A stretch of DNA of 64,000 nucleotides from Desulfobulbus oligotrophicus (GCF_016446285.1 NZ_CP054140.1:2399501-2463500), one strand, 5' to 3'. Numbered from the stretch's first letter, positions 44,997 to 54,785 are shown. The notes: generated from the letters alone by a model not told the origin. Made by a program: numbers and translations.

Positions 44997-46151
44997 CTAG
45001 AGGACGACTTCTCCCTCATAGCGTCGTTTAATGCAAAAATGCTGCTTCCACTGCGTCCAGGCCCTTTGTCCAATGATCATCTCCTCATCCGGGTCTCCAA
45101 TGGGGAAATGGCGGGGGTTGTCACTTTCTTTCCAAATGCCCTTCTTCAAGCGCTCTTTGCGTTGATCAATGAGCCAGTCATTGTAGCTTTCATAGACAAT
45201 ATGGCCTTCAAAGCCGTCCAGGGTTGCTGCACGGATACGGCTGTCAAAATTGATGTATTTTTCGATTATGTGCGGTTCGGGCATCTCGGGTGAGACATCG
45301 TTTTTATAGCCGGCCTCCTCCAACTCTTTCCCGGCAACAGCTGCAAAGATCCGCTGATCACGCTGACTGAGCAGATCTTTATAAATACCCACGTACTTAT
45401 CACTGATCGAATGTCCCAGTGGGGCATGATCGCGAGAGGCGCCCCGTGCCCTGGCCAGATCTGTTTTGTAAAAATCAAACATGGCTTCTTCAAAGGGCTC
45501 ATCCAGGAAAGTACAGACCGCACGCATGACCTCTTCCGGATGCCTTACCAGATCCTCATAGCGAACATCGAGCCACAGACCCTTGTCCTGTAAGGGTTGG
45601 CGCCACTGTTTAACTGCATTCCAGCAACGCTTCCAGGAATGAGCGGCACAGTAAATGTTTGTGGGACCAAAGGAAGATTCCATATAGTCAACACTTGCAT
45701 CACGGCCATCTCTGGTAATGTAAATAAATTGAGCATTGGGAAAGTGCTCGTGCATGGGGCCTGTAAAGTAGAGGTTGTGCGGTGTTTTTTCTCCCCAGCG
45801 GGGTTTGTTCACATAGTTTGCAAAGCGCAGATGCATGCCGGCATACAGACCGGCAAAGCTGCGCTCCGGTGCCAGCTCGATCACCTCATCAACAATGGTA
45901 CGGGGGTTCACTTGCATCCCCCAGAAGGGAGTTTTCAGGCCAAAAACCATTTCCGTGGCCAGAGTGCGAAAGTTCGATTCAAGGGAAAGGTCACCATAGG
46001 TATGCAGGTACGGATAAAAACGCGGGTAATACCACACAACTTCAGGCACAGCGATACGTGAATGACAACCTAAAAGAGCCATGACCAGAGTTGTTCCTGA
46101 GCGCTCCGCTCCAATCATAAATACTGGCCGTTCATTTAAAATAATGGACAT
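44997..46151 (-). CDS. PAPS-dependent sulfotransferase family protein
   Basis: 384 residues from the ATG at 46151, which has AGGAGG upstream; an ATG 36 bp earlier lacks a site. The 5'-phosphosulfate loop GAERSGTTLVMALL lies near the N-terminus, and the 3'-phosphate binding segment ITRDGRDASVDYMESSF near residue 145. The family moves a sulfuryl group from PAPS to an alcohol, sugar or amine. It stands between a TSUP permease and a DASS carrier in a DmsABC cluster, an uncommon combination, so its acceptor is unknown. Confidence 0.85.
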   Translation of the reverse strand: MSIILNERPVFMIGAERSGTTLVMALLGCHSRIAVPEVVWYYPRFYPYLHTYGDLSLESNFRTLATEMVFGLKTPFWGMQVNPRTIVDEVIELAPERSFAGLYAGMHLRFANYVNKPRWGEKTPHNLYFTGPMHEHFPNAQFIYITRDGRDASVDYMESSFGPTNIYCAAHSWKRCWNAVKQWRQPLQDKGLWLDVRYEDLVRHPEEVMRAVCTFLDEPFEEAMFDFYKTDLARARGASRDHAPLGHSISDKYVGIYKDLLSQRDQRIFAAVAGKELEEAGYKNDVSPEMPEPHIIEKYINFDSRIRAATLDGFEGHIVYESYNDWLIDQRKERLKKGIWKESDNPRHFPIGDPDEEMIIGQRAWTQWKQHFCIKRRYEGEVVL

Positions 46152-46180
46152 GTTTTCCTCCTTTACGTTTTTTAAATGGT

Positions 46181-46924
46181 TCACCATGAACGTAGAAAAA
46201 TATAACTACCGACAATAACGCAAACGATTGAGACAATCTTTTTCAACAGAGAGCTTGATGCAGTATGTGCAAGGTATACCCCTATAGAAACACCAAGCAG
46301 TTCTATAAGAGTGATCCACCAGGCAACGGAAAAATCGATAAATGCATGTCTGAAGTTTCCAATACTTCCAGATAATGCAGCCGTAATCTGCACCACCTGG
46401 CTGGCAGCAATAGAGGTGAGAGGATGAAATCCGAAAGCAACCATAATAGGTACAGATAAGACCGGGCCTCCAACACCGGTTAATCCAGAACCAAAACCAA
46501 CCATTGATCCAATCAGCAGTAATAGAATAAATCTATTGAGCTTTCCCTTACCATCTGAGCTGATAATGCCCGTGTGTGGTTTGAGAGCATATACTCCAGC
46601 AAATATAATAACAGCAGCAAGAAGAAGATTTAAACTTCGTACTGATGTGTTTGCATTCGTAAGAGATCCAACATATCCGAACAACAATGCACCTAAACAA
46701 AGAGGTATTGTTACTTCCCAATTAATACTGCCTCTCCGCTGATACAGATAGGTACCCAGTATACCTGTAAAGATAAAACTGAACAGTGCAGTACCCATAG
46801 ATACATGTGTTGACAGACCAGCAAAGGAGCCAAGTGCTGGAATCAGAAGAATACCCCCTACCCCGACAGTCCCTATCAAAGTACCGACAAGGAGAGTGAT
46901 GAACCCAAGAACGAGAAGATGCAT
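46181..46924 (-). CDS. TSUP (TauE/SafE) family anion permease
   Basis: 247 residues from the ATG at 46924, with AGGGATATT upstream. About eight helices carry the two TSUP repeats GTLIGTVGVGGILLIPAL and GFGSGLTGVGGPVLSVPIMVAFGF. Family members move sulfite, sulfoacetate and related sulfur anions. It is the first gene behind the -24/-12 promoter. Confidence 0.85.
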   Translation of the reverse strand: MHLLVLGFITLLVGTLIGTVGVGGILLIPALGSFAGLSTHVSMGTALFSFIFTGILGTYLYQRRGSINWEVTIPLCLGALLFGYVGSLTNANTSVRSLNLLLAAVIIFAGVYALKPHTGIISSDGKGKLNRFILLLLIGSMVGFGSGLTGVGGPVLSVPIMVAFGFHPLTSIAASQVVQITAALSGSIGNFRHAFIDFSVAWWITLIELLGVSIGVYLAHTASSSLLKKIVSIVCVIVGSYIFLRSW

Positions 46925-46986
46925 GTTAATATCCCTAGAAAAGTGATCAGCCGGAAAGTATGCCAAAACAGACTGCTACCTATCAG

Positions 46987-47001
46987 GCAAAAATCAGGCC
47001 A
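46987..47001 (-). promoter_or_regulatory. Sigma-54 (-24/-12) promoter
   Basis: On the minus strand, TGGCCTGATTTTTGC has the GG and GC doublets at the exact 10-bp spacing of the -24/-12 consensus. The predicted start lies roughly 50 bp before the TSUP ATG. A sigma-54 activator is encoded at the far end of the same cluster. Confidence 0.7.
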
Positions 47002-47065
47002 ACTCACCAAAAATGATAATGTATTGATATGACAGTAGAAAATATTTTGACAGCAGGACTAGTGG

Positions 47066-47100
47066 TTGCAATAATGCAAACATTATCTGCATAATTGCAA
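47066..47100. promoter_or_regulatory. Upstream inverted repeat, likely activator site
   Basis: TTGCAATAATGCA (47066-47078) and TGCATAATTGCAA (47088-47100) are complementary at 12 of 13 positions. They lie 65-113 bp upstream of the -24/-12 promoter, the usual distance for an enhancer bound by a sigma-54 activator. Confidence 0.55.
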
Positions 47101-48051
47101 AAACAACATGCAGGCTACAGGAAAACCGTTGACAGTGTCCATGGTGTGCAGCGGTGCGGAAAGAGGGATGCCAATGCCGTGTATCTGCAATAACTTCGGT
47201 TGGCACCGTGACATTCTGCACGCATTCAATGTTGAGATAACGCCGGCAAGCTCCTTGACTGATGCAAACGTCCGGGTGATCGTCATCGTTTCTCTTCAGA
47301 CCACTTTGTGGACCGCAGCAAAGAAAAATGTAACTTCCGGGTTGCTGATGTCACAGGATTGCAAGCTGCATCATCCTGTTGTCGTTGACCATACACTCAA
47401 AATTTTGGTGACATATTCCATATTTTGTTCGTGTATTCGGATGCACGAACCAAGCACCTGTCACGAGATCGTGTTGAGGTGTTGATGGTACATTCCCTTT
47501 TGATCAGGCTGAATCAGAGCAGCGCTTGCAATACCCGCCCCCCTCCAGAAGAATCTTTCTCGAGCAGCCACTGTGCAGAACTTCACTTCTATTTGAACGA
47601 ATCAAAGCTTTTTGGTTCGGTGGAAACCGCAGAAACGTTTGCAATGACAAGGAGGTTGAACATCGCCGGTCAAGTCTGCACGCTCCCGCACCTCTAAAAA
47701 AACAACCAGGTGATCCGGATGTCGATGAGTGCTATGGATGTTCCGCCCGAACCGGACGCAAAACAGTGCTCACAGCATTTTAATGAAAGCAGGCAAAAAA
47801 TGGTTGATCAACACAGAGTGGCAACAGTCATAAAATCCATCGGTCGACAAACTCCATTTCACGGTCCCGACACATCCCATGGCTCGATGAACAGTGACGA
47901 TCCAGCTGCCCATAACTGCGCCTTGAGGTGGCCTTAAAATCAGCTACCCATCTGCATCATCATGACATGTTACACGTTCGACTATACTATGAATTTTTTC
48001 TTGTATTTCCAGACGTTGGACCATTGATGAAAAAGAATTGAAATTGTTTTC
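47101..48051. other. Long intergenic region, no gene recognised
   Basis: About 950 bp with several short frames on both strands (for example 47425-47697 and 47710-47937). None has protein-like composition, a good ribosome site or a known motif. It may be decayed coding sequence. No RNA gene was recognised. Confidence 0.45.
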
Positions 48052-48080
48052 TTGTCTGATCAATTAAATGATGCTATACT
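48052..48080 (+). promoter_or_regulatory. Sigma-70-type promoter for nfu
   Basis: TTGTCT (48052-48057) and TATACT (48075-48080) are separated by 17 bp. The -10 box lies about 45 bp before the NFU start codon. Confidence 0.6.
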
Positions 48081-48125
48081 CTCGCACTCTTAATAGGAAA
48101 CTGCAGTCCGGTAAAGGAGTTATTT

Positions 48126-48359
48126 ATGGAGCAATTACAGGAAGCTGCAAGAAAAGTGCTGGAACAGATCCGGCCAACTTTACAACGTGACGGCGGAGAC
48201 GTGGAATTTGTCGAATTGAGTTCCGACCAGGTACTCAAAGTCAGGCTCACCGGAGCCTGCCAGGGATGCCCCATGTCACGCGTTACCTTGAAAGAAGGAA
48301 TCGAGAAGTTTGTTAAAAACGAACTTCCGACTATCCGAGCCGTAGAGGCGGTTGAATAA
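48126..48359 (+). CDS. NFU-domain iron-sulfur cluster carrier
   Basis: 77 residues, a stand-alone NifU C-terminal domain: RPTLQRDGGDVEFVEL then GACQGCPMS, whose two cysteines hold a transferable [4Fe-4S] cluster between subunits. AAAGGAG precedes the ATG. It would deliver clusters to apo-proteins such as ThiC or ThiH encoded downstream, although any client is a guess. The next gene starts within 5 bp. Confidence 0.9.
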   Translation: MEQLQEAARKVLEQIRPTLQRDGGDVEFVELSSDQVLKVRLTGACQGCPMSRVTLKEGIEKFVKNELPTIRAVEAVE

Positions 48360-48363
48360 CGTT

Positions 48364-48765
48364 ATGCCTATTGGATTTGTCGAAAGTTTACTTTGGCTGA
48401 GTCTTAACATCTATCATGAATCACGCGGCGAACCCGAAATCGGACAACTTGCCGTAGCCCATGTCACCCTCAATCGTGCCCTTGAAGACAACAAGAGTAT
48501 TGCTGACGTTGTCCTTGCACCCTACCAGTTCAGCTGGACCTTCCAGAAAAAATCCTATGTGCCGCTGGAGATAAACCCCTTGCAGGAGAGCTTGCGTATT
48601 GCTCTCAAGGCCATGGTCACCTCGGATTTCACCAAAGGTTCCACCTTTTATCACCACGTGAATGTCGCCCCGAAGTGGGCGGTGGGAAAAGCATACATCG
48701 GTCGCTACGGATCCCATAAGTTTTATCGGGACACTGCACAGCCCATATCTGCCGCTCTCTTCTGA
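48364..48765 (+). CDS. SleB-like cell wall hydrolase
   Basis: 133 residues from the ATG at 48364; a TTG at 48352 inside the nfu end would add four. The family pattern is clear: LNIYHESRGEPEIGQLAVAHVTLNR with the catalytic Glu in YHESRGE, then FSWTFQKK and FYHHVNVAPKWAV. These are lytic transglycosylase-like peptidoglycan hydrolases. No signal peptide is seen, so export, if any, is by an unusual route. Confidence 0.75.
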   Translation: MPIGFVESLLWLSLNIYHESRGEPEIGQLAVAHVTLNRALEDNKSIADVVLAPYQFSWTFQKKSYVPLEINPLQESLRIALKAMVTSDFTKGSTFYHHVNVAPKWAVGKAYIGRYGSHKFYRDTAQPISAALF

Positions 48766-48861
48766 CAGATCCACACCCGTTTATTTTCAGCATTCCCATC
48801 CCTGCAGACAACACCGTACCTTTGTGTTGACAAAGCACCTGTTGTTTTTTATAAGGAGTGC

Positions 48862-48943
48862 ATCGCTAGGGGTGCAATCTCGCTGAGAGGAAACCATCCA
48901 ACCCTATGAACCTGATCCGGGTAATACCGGCGAAGGGAAGCGG
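48862..48943 (+). ncRNA. TPP riboswitch (THI box)
   Basis: All the conserved blocks are present in order: CTAGGGGTGC, CTGAGAGG, ACCCTATGAACCTGATC, GGGTAATACCGG and GAAGGGAAGC. P1 pairs CGCT with AGCG. It lies upstream of a terminator hairpin and the thiS gene, so it should stop transcription of the thiamine operon when thiamine pyrophosphate is plentiful. Confidence 0.97.
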
Positions 48944-48990
48944 TCAAGACACTGATTATCTGAATTCCTTTCGGTACTCTATGCCTTCAG

Positions 48991-49026
48991 GCCGTCTGTT
49001 CCTTCCCGGGACAGACGGCTTTTTTT
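48991..49026 (+). terminator. Riboswitch expression-platform terminator
   Basis: GCCGTCTGT (48991-48999) pairs with ACAGACGGC (49011-49019), followed by seven T residues. It is the attenuator controlled by the upstream TPP riboswitch. Confidence 0.9.
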
Positions 49027-49041
49027 ATTGCAGAGGCATAC

Positions 49042-49242
49042 ATGGTACAGATCATTGTCAACGGAACGCCGGAAACCGTCTCTGTCTGCTCTATTGCCGA
49101 GTTGGTGATACAAAAAGGACTGAGAACGGAAGCACTGGTGATTGAATGGAATCGACAGATCCTGAAACAGGAGGAATGGCCATTCATCCAACTGCAGGAG
49201 CAAGATCAACTTGAGCTGTTGCAGTTTGTCGGTGGAGGTTGA
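49042..49242 (+). CDS. thiS: Sulfur carrier protein ThiS
   Basis: 66 residues with a ubiquitin-like fold, ending in the required C-terminal GG (VGGG). ThiF adenylates this end and a thiocarboxylate forms on it, which ThiG uses to build the thiazole ring. AGAGG precedes the ATG, and the gene immediately follows the riboswitch terminator. Confidence 0.95.
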   Translation: MVQIIVNGTPETVSVCSIAELVIQKGLRTEALVIEWNRQILKQEEWPFIQLQEQDQLELLQFVGGG

Positions 49243-49244
49243 AC

Positions 49245-50033
49245 ATGGCAAAGGTCTGTTTACCTGACGACAGTTTACAGCTGGGACCGATTCGTTTTAC
49301 CAATCGCCTGTTCACCGGCACCGGCAAGTTTGCAGCAAACAATCAGATTCCGGAGATGTTGGCAGCCAGTGGATCAGAGATGATAACCGTGGCCCTCAGA
49401 CGGGTTGATCTGTTGAGCCCTTCAGAAAACATCCTTGATTGCATCCCTAAGAATGTCACCCTCTTACCCAACACCTCGGGAGCCCGGACAGCAGAACAGG
49501 CTGTTCGTATTGCCCGTATTGCCCGGGAGGCCGGCTGCGGAGACTTCATCAAGATCGAAGTGATCACCGATATGAAGTATCTGATGCCGGACAACTGGGA
49601 AACCCTGCAAGCAACCGAAACTCTGGCCAATGAGGGGTTTGTTGTTCTTCCTTATGTTCTGCCGGACCTTCCTCTGGCCAAGCGGCTGGAAAATGCGGGG
49701 GCTGCTGCTGTCATGCCATTGGGTGCTCCCATTGGCTCGAACCGCGGCCTGGAGACTAAAACGCTCCTGGCACTCTTAATTGAAAACTGTACTGTCCCCA
49801 TAGTGGTGGATGCCGGTCTTGGTCGCCCCTCACATGCGGCAGCTGCCATGGAAATGGGGGCCGATGCCGTGCTCGTCAATACGGCCATAGCAACAGCCCG
49901 CGATCCGGTGGCCATGGGACAGGCTTTTGATCTGGCGGTCAAAGCCGGTCGGACTGCCTATTTAGCCGAGTTGGCCGAGCAATCGGCCATGGCCAGACCA
50001 TCATCGCCGCTTACCGGTTTTCTTGATGAGTGA
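49245..50033 (+). CDS. thiG: Thiazole synthase ThiG
   Basis: 262 residues from the ATG at 49245, preceded by GGAGG that overlaps the thiS end. A TTG two codons earlier is less likely. The sequence [12 protein letters not shown], then [10 protein letters not shown] with the Schiff-base lysine, and [32 protein letters not shown] near the C-terminus are characteristic. It condenses deoxyxylulose-5-phosphate, dehydroglycine from ThiH and sulfur from ThiS. Confidence 0.97.
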   Translation: MAKVCLPDDSLQLGPIRFTNRLFTGTGKFAANNQIPEMLAASGSEMITVALRRVDLLSPSENILDCIPKNVTLLPNTSGARTAEQAVRIARIAREAGCGDFIKIEVITDMKYLMPDNWETLQATETLANEGFVVLPYVLPDLPLAKRLENAGAAAVMPLGAPIGSNRGLETKTLLALLIENCTVPIVVDAGLGRPSHAAAAMEMGADAVLVNTAIATARDPVAMGQAFDLAVKAGRTAYLAELAEQSAMARPSSPLTGFLDE

Positions 50034-50057
50034 ACTTCTGTTATCCGGGAACTGATC

Positions 50058-51170
50058 ATGTCTTTTTTTGACACCATTAAACAGTATCATGCATTTGAGT
50101 TCACGCAATTTTTCAACACCGTAACCAGCACTGATGTTGAACGGAGTCTGGCTAAAAACAGGCTCAACACCTTTGATTTTCTGACTCTGCTCAGCCCTGC
50201 TGCCGCCGGATACCTGGAGGCAATGGCTCAAAAGGCACATCAGATCACAGTGCAGCAGTTTGGCCGAACCATACAGATATTCATTCCCCTGTACATCTCC
50301 AATCACTGCACCAACCACTGCCTCTACTGCGGCTTTAATCATAACAATCGGATTGCACGGCGCAGGCTCACTCTGGATGAAATCGAAGCAGAGGCCGCAG
50401 TCATTGCCTCCACCGGCATGCAACATGTCCTGTTCCTCACCGGCGAAGCCCCGCATTTCACCCCCATGAACTATCTGGTTGAGGTGACCCGCTGCCTGAA
50501 GCGTTTCTTTGCCTCTGTTGCCATTGAGATCTATCCACTGGAAGTTGAAGAGTATCGGCAGTTATGGGAGGCCGGGGCCGACGGCATGACACTCTTTCAG
50601 GAGACCTATGACCAAGGTGTCTATCAACGAGTGCATCCGGCAGGGAGAAAGCGTGATTTTCACTGGCGGCTCAATGCGCCGGAGCGGGCCGCCCAGGGGG
50701 GTATGCGAGTAGTGAATATCGGCCCTTTGCTCGGGCTCACTGAACCGAGGAGTGAAATTTTCTTTACCGGACTGCATGCCAAGTATCTGGAAGACAGGTA
50801 TCTCGAAACCGAGGTGGCTGTCTCGTTACCCCGATTCAATCAGGCCGAAGGCAACTTCATACCTGATCACCTGGTTGCTGACAGAGATTTTGTCCAGTTC
50901 ATGACCGCCCTGCGCCTCTTCCTGCCGCGGGCAGGATTGACCATCTCCACCCGAGAAAATGCAGCCTTCCGTGATCGTCTTCTTCCCTTGGGAGTAACCC
51001 GTTACTCAGCCGGGTCCAGCACCGGTGTCGGCGGTTATGCCGAGCTTCTCTCCTCAGGACAGACACCACAGTTTGAAATAACCGACAAGCGCAGTGTTGC
51101 AGAGGTGGCGGCAGCGATCATTGCCCATGGGTATCAGCCGGTTTACAAAGACTGGGACCGGATCGAGTGA
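50058..51170 (+). CDS. thiH: Radical SAM tyrosine lyase ThiH
   Basis: 370 residues with the radical SAM motif CTNHCLYCGF (residues 92-100). The C-terminal part RYSAGSSTGVGGYAE is also typical of ThiH. It splits tyrosine to give dehydroglycine for ThiG under anaerobic conditions, consistent with an anaerobe and in place of the oxygen-dependent ThiO. The end overlaps thiF by 4 bp. Confidence 0.95.
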   Translation: MSFFDTIKQYHAFEFTQFFNTVTSTDVERSLAKNRLNTFDFLTLLSPAAAGYLEAMAQKAHQITVQQFGRTIQIFIPLYISNHCTNHCLYCGFNHNNRIARRRLTLDEIEAEAAVIASTGMQHVLFLTGEAPHFTPMNYLVEVTRCLKRFFASVAIEIYPLEVEEYRQLWEAGADGMTLFQETYDQGVYQRVHPAGRKRDFHWRLNAPERAAQGGMRVVNIGPLLGLTEPRSEIFFTGLHAKYLEDRYLETEVAVSLPRFNQAEGNFIPDHLVADRDFVQFMTALRLFLPRAGLTISTRENAAFRDRLLPLGVTRYSAGSSTGVGGYAELLSSGQTPQFEITDKRSVAEVAAAIIAHGYQPVYKDWDRIE

Positions 51171-51715
51171 AGATAGCTATTGTCGGAGTCGGCGGCATTG
51201 GTTCCAACGTTGCGGTCAATCTGGTGCGCAGCGGTATCACCTGGTTGCGGATTATTGACTTTGACCGGGTGGAACCCTCCAATCTTAACCGCCAGTTTTA
51301 TTTTTATGAGCAGATCGGTCGTCACAAAGTTGAGGCCCTTGCAGAAAACCTTCGTCGGATCCAACCTGAGGTGCACATCGAGACCATCACTGCCAAAATC
51401 AATGCAGAGAACTGTTGCCTGCTGTTGGCAGACTGCAACCTTATCGTGGAAGGCCTTGACCAGGCCGCGGATAAAAAAATACTGCTGGAAAAGCTGGGCA
51501 ATGAACGCCTAATCGTTTCCGCCTGCGGCATTGCAGGCATGCATCTGGACAACATCAGCAGCCGTCAGATCGGTAACTGTCATATCAGCGGTGACTTTAT
51601 CACAGCCTGTGGTGTTGCACCACTTTATGCCCATAAGGTCTGCACAGTTGCCAACCACATGACCGCGTACATCCTTCACGTATGGAGTGAACAGCATGCA
51701 AATTCTGCCGGATAA
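51167..51715 (+). CDS. thiF: ThiS adenylyltransferase ThiF (short type)
   Basis: 182 residues, GTG start overlapping the thiH stop. The ATP-binding glycine-rich motif VGVGGIGS is followed by DFDRVEPSNLNRQFYF, standard for ThiF/MoeB enzymes. At 182 residues it is shorter than the E. coli protein and lacks the C-terminal zinc cysteine pairs, as in the smaller ThiF group. Confidence 0.9.
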   Translation: MKIAIVGVGGIGSNVAVNLVRSGITWLRIIDFDRVEPSNLNRQFYFYEQIGRHKVEALAENLRRIQPEVHIETITAKINAENCCLLLADCNLIVEGLDQAADKKILLEKLGNERLIVSACGIAGMHLDNISSRQIGNCHISGDFITACGVAPLYAHKVCTVANHMTAYILHVWSEQHANSAG

Positions 51716-52343
51716 ACCCACTCTTCCACCTGGTCTCTATGGCATCACAGCAGAAAAGTTTTCCGCAGGCCGTTCCAACATCGAGGTGGTTGCAAAGATG
51801 ATAGAGGGCGGTATTCGCATTGTCCAGTATCGTGAAAAACGCCCGTACAAAAGTTACGGCCAGATGCTGGCCGAATGCCGGATCATTCGCAAACTGACCC
51901 GTGATGCCGGAGTACTGTTTATTGTCAACGATTATATTGATATCGCTCTCTTGACAGATGCCGATGGTGTGCACGTCGGCCAGGATGATCTTCCGGTTCC
52001 TGAGATACGCAGACTGCTCGGCCCTGACAGACTTATCGGACTCTCCACCCACGACCCTGAGCAGGCCGCTGCAGCGGTGGACGCGGGAGCCGACTACATC
52101 GGTGTCGGACCGCTGTTCAGCACGCAGACCAAAGAAGATGTCTGTGCACCGGTCGGTTTGGCATATCTTGAACATGTGGTTCGTACAAGCCCCCTTCCCT
52201 TTGTTGCTATTGGTGGTATCAAAGAGAGCAATCTGCCGGAGGTGATCGCACGAGGCGCCAAAACCGTCTGTCTGGTGACAGAAATTGTTGCAGCCTCTGA
52301 CATTGTTGCCATGGTGCAACGGCTGAATGCTGCATTTCTTTGA
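51696..52343 (+). CDS. thiE: Thiamine phosphate synthase ThiE
   Basis: 215 residues from the ATG at 51696, with GGAG 8 nt upstream, all inside the thiF end; a GTG at 51687 would add three. The TIM barrel has IRIVQYREKRPYKSYG, FIVNDYIDIAL, DGVHVGQDDLP and IGVGPLFSTQTKED. It joins the thiazole and pyrimidine halves to thiamine phosphate. Confidence 0.95.
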   Translation: MQILPDKPTLPPGLYGITAEKFSAGRSNIEVVAKMIEGGIRIVQYREKRPYKSYGQMLAECRIIRKLTRDAGVLFIVNDYIDIALLTDADGVHVGQDDLPVPEIRRLLGPDRLIGLSTHDPEQAAAAVDAGADYIGVGPLFSTQTKEDVCAPVGLAYLEHVVRTSPLPFVAIGGIKESNLPEVIARGAKTVCLVTEIVAASDIVAMVQRLNAAFL

Positions 52344-52376
52344 TGTTCTCTTCATATTTCTTCAGGAGACTATCCC

Positions 52377-53678
52377 ATGACCTTCTTAACTCAGATGGCT
52401 GCAGCACGCTGCGGCACCATCACCCCTCAGGTGCGACAGGTACTCATCGATGAGAAAATCCATGAAAACGATCTGTTAACACGGATAGCCGAAGGCAGGA
52501 TCGTTATTCCTGCCAACCGCAACCACACCAGTCTGCTTGCCAAGGGTATCGGCGCCGGCCTGACCACTAAGATAAACGTCAACCTCGGCGTATCAGAAGA
52601 TTGCTGCAATGTTGAAGCGGAATTACAAAAAGTACGGCGTTCAATAGAACTCAAGGCCGACGCGATCATGGATCTCAGTACCTTCGGTGACACAAGGGCT
52701 TTTCGAAAACGAGCCGTTGAAATCAGTCCGGCCATGATCGGCACGGTCCCGGTTTACGATGCAGTGGCCCGTTACGGCAAGGACGTGGCTGCTATTACTG
52801 TGGACGATTTCTTTGACGTTGTCCGCATGCATGCCGAAGATGGGGTTGATTTCATGACCATCCATGCAGGTCTCACGCAAACGGCCATCCAGCGTTTGCG
52901 CATCACCCCCCGCCTTACCCATATCGTCAGTCGCGGCGGTTCCCTGCTGCTCGACTGGATGACTGCCAATGATAAGGAAAACCCCTTTTATGAACACTTT
53001 GACCGGTTACTCGAACTGTGCAGACAGTATGATGTTACCCTCAGTCTGGGGGATGGGCTGCGACCGGGCAGCCTGCGAGACGCAACAGATGCCGCCCAGA
53101 TACAGGAGTTGATTTTTCTGGGTGAATTAACCAAGCGCTGCTGGCAGGCTGAGGTGCAGGTCATGATCGAAGGACCGGGACATGTACCGCTCAATGAGGT
53201 GGCAGCCAACATGCTGTTGGAAAAGAAACTCTGCCATGGTGCTCCGTTTTACGTGCTGGGTCCGATTGTGACCGATGTTGCACCCGGGTACGATCATATC
53301 ACCTCAGCCATCGGCGGTGCTCTGGCAGCTGCCCATGGTGCTGATTTTCTCTGTTATGTAACCCCTGCCGAACACCTGCGTCTGCCGGATCAGGATGACA
53401 TGAAAGAGGGCATAATTGCCGCACGCATTGCTGCCCATGCCGCTGATATCGCCAAAGGCATTCCCGGCGCCATTGACTGGGATAATGCCATGAGTGCGGC
53501 ACGTAGAGATCTGGACTGGGATCGGATGTTTGGTCTTGCTCTTGACCCGGAAAAGGCAAAAGCCTACCGCGCCTCATCAAAGCCTGTTGATCAGGAGGTG
53601 TGCACCATGTGCGGCGATCTGTGTGCAGTCAAGCGAAGTCGAACCATTCTTCAACCCGAGACTGACGCAGCAAGTTGA
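52377..53678 (+). CDS. thiC: Phosphomethylpyrimidine synthase ThiC
   Basis: 433 residues. Radical SAM-type enzyme with the C-terminal cluster motif [11 protein letters not shown], plus [25 protein letters not shown] and EGPGHVP, all hallmarks of ThiC. It rearranges AIR to the hydroxymethylpyrimidine phosphate. AGGAGACTATCCC precedes the ATG. Together with thiSGHFE this completes both halves of de novo thiamine synthesis except the kinases. Confidence 0.97.
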   Translation: MTFLTQMAAARCGTITPQVRQVLIDEKIHENDLLTRIAEGRIVIPANRNHTSLLAKGIGAGLTTKINVNLGVSEDCCNVEAELQKVRRSIELKADAIMDLSTFGDTRAFRKRAVEISPAMIGTVPVYDAVARYGKDVAAITVDDFFDVVRMHAEDGVDFMTIHAGLTQTAIQRLRITPRLTHIVSRGGSLLLDWMTANDKENPFYEHFDRLLELCRQYDVTLSLGDGLRPGSLRDATDAAQIQELIFLGELTKRCWQAEVQVMIEGPGHVPLNEVAANMLLEKKLCHGAPFYVLGPIVTDVAPGYDHITSAIGGALAAAHGADFLCYVTPAEHLRLPDQDDMKEGIIAARIAAHAADIAKGIPGAIDWDNAMSAARRDLDWDRMFGLALDPEKAKAYRASSKPVDQEVCTMCGDLCAVKRSRTILQPETDAAS

Positions 53679-54023
53679 GTGTAAAAGCGCAGGACGTAGC
53701 AGAGAAAATACCCTGTGGTGCAGTATTAGGTATACATGGATGGGGTATGCCGCTTTAGCAAACGACAAGTTTCCGGAAGTCCGGATAACCGGTTATTGCG
53801 AGCACGCCTCATCCTACAACAGGTACATCTGTTGTTGATTTCGAAAATTTTCAGGTCAATGAGACTGCCTGAGGTCGGTTAGACTGCATATCTTTGCCGG
53901 TGCTGTTGCTTAACATCGGTAACAATTATATTCTGAAAACATGCCGGACTCCTGCTGCACACTGACAAGAGGTGCAGAAATACCTGCCTGCCAGGTCTGG
54001 ACTCTTGGAAACAGAGGCTACAC
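53679..54023. other. Intergenic region after the thi operon
   Basis: 345 bp between the convergent thiC and ABC ATPase genes. No gene, RNA or clear terminator hairpin recognised. Confidence 0.4.
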
Positions 54024-54785
54024 CTACAGAATCTGTCGAAGAAAATCACGGGTGCGCTCTTGTTGAGGTTGCGTAAAAAACGCTTGGGTTTCGGCCTCCT
54101 CAACAAGCCGGCCGTCCACCATGAACGCCACCCGATCGCTCACCTCTTTGGCAAACCCCATCTCATGGGTCACGATCACCATGGTCATGCCCTCCTCCGC
54201 TAGCCTGCGCATCACGTCGAGCACCTCACCGATCATCTCAGGATCCAGAGCACTGGTGGCCTCATCAAACAACATCACTTTTGGATGCAAAGCCACGGCT
54301 CGGGCAATAGCCACCCGTTGCTGCTGCCCACCTGAAAGTTCATCAGGATAACTGTGAATCTTTTCTGAGAGCCCGACTTTAGCAAGCAGCACCCTGGTGG
54401 TTTCGGTTGCTTCTGATTTGCGTACACCGCGGACAAGACGCTGCGCCAGGTTGATATTTTCAAGGACAGACAGATGCGGGAAAAGATTAAATGCCTGAAA
54501 AACCATGCCGACTTCCCGGCGTATGGCAAAACGATTTGCCTCATGATTGTCAAGGGGGATACCGTCAATAACAATCCGACCGCTGTCAATGCTTTCCAGT
54601 CCGTTGAGACACCGCAGCAATGTTGATTTCCCTGATCCCGAGGGGCCAATCACCACCAGCACTTCGCCACGCTGAACCTGAATGGTAAAATCATCCAGAG
54701 CCGTTACCGGGCCGGGAAAGGTCTTCATCAGGTGCTCGGTCACGATGATTGGATCGTGATCAGCTCTGGTAATATGGTCTTTCAT
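54024..54785 (-). CDS. Polar amino acid ABC transporter ATPase
   Basis: 253 residues. Walker [12 protein letters not shown], signature [15 protein letters not shown], Walker [15 protein letters not shown] and H-loop THEMGFA place it in the GlnQ/HisP-type family. It starts directly after the permease stop, so the two form one unit. The substrate-binding protein is missing here and must be encoded elsewhere. Confidence 0.9.
   Translation of the reverse strand: MKDHITRADHDPIIVTEHLMKTFPGPVTALDDFTIQVQRGEVLVVIGPSGSGKSTLLRCLNGLESIDSGRIVIDGIPLDNHEANRFAIRREVGMVFQAFNLFPHLSVLENINLAQRLVRGVRKSEATETTRVLLAKVGLSEKIHSYPDELSGGQQQRVAIARAVALHPKVMLFDEATSALDPEMIGEVLDVMRRLAEEGMTMVIVTHEMGFAKEVSDRVAFMVDGRLVEEAETQAFFTQPQQERTRDFLRQIL

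Noticed and set aside
46967-48051. Short frames as genes in the 1-kb gap before nfu
   Set aside because: None has protein-like composition or an upstream ribosome site, and both strands compete equally.
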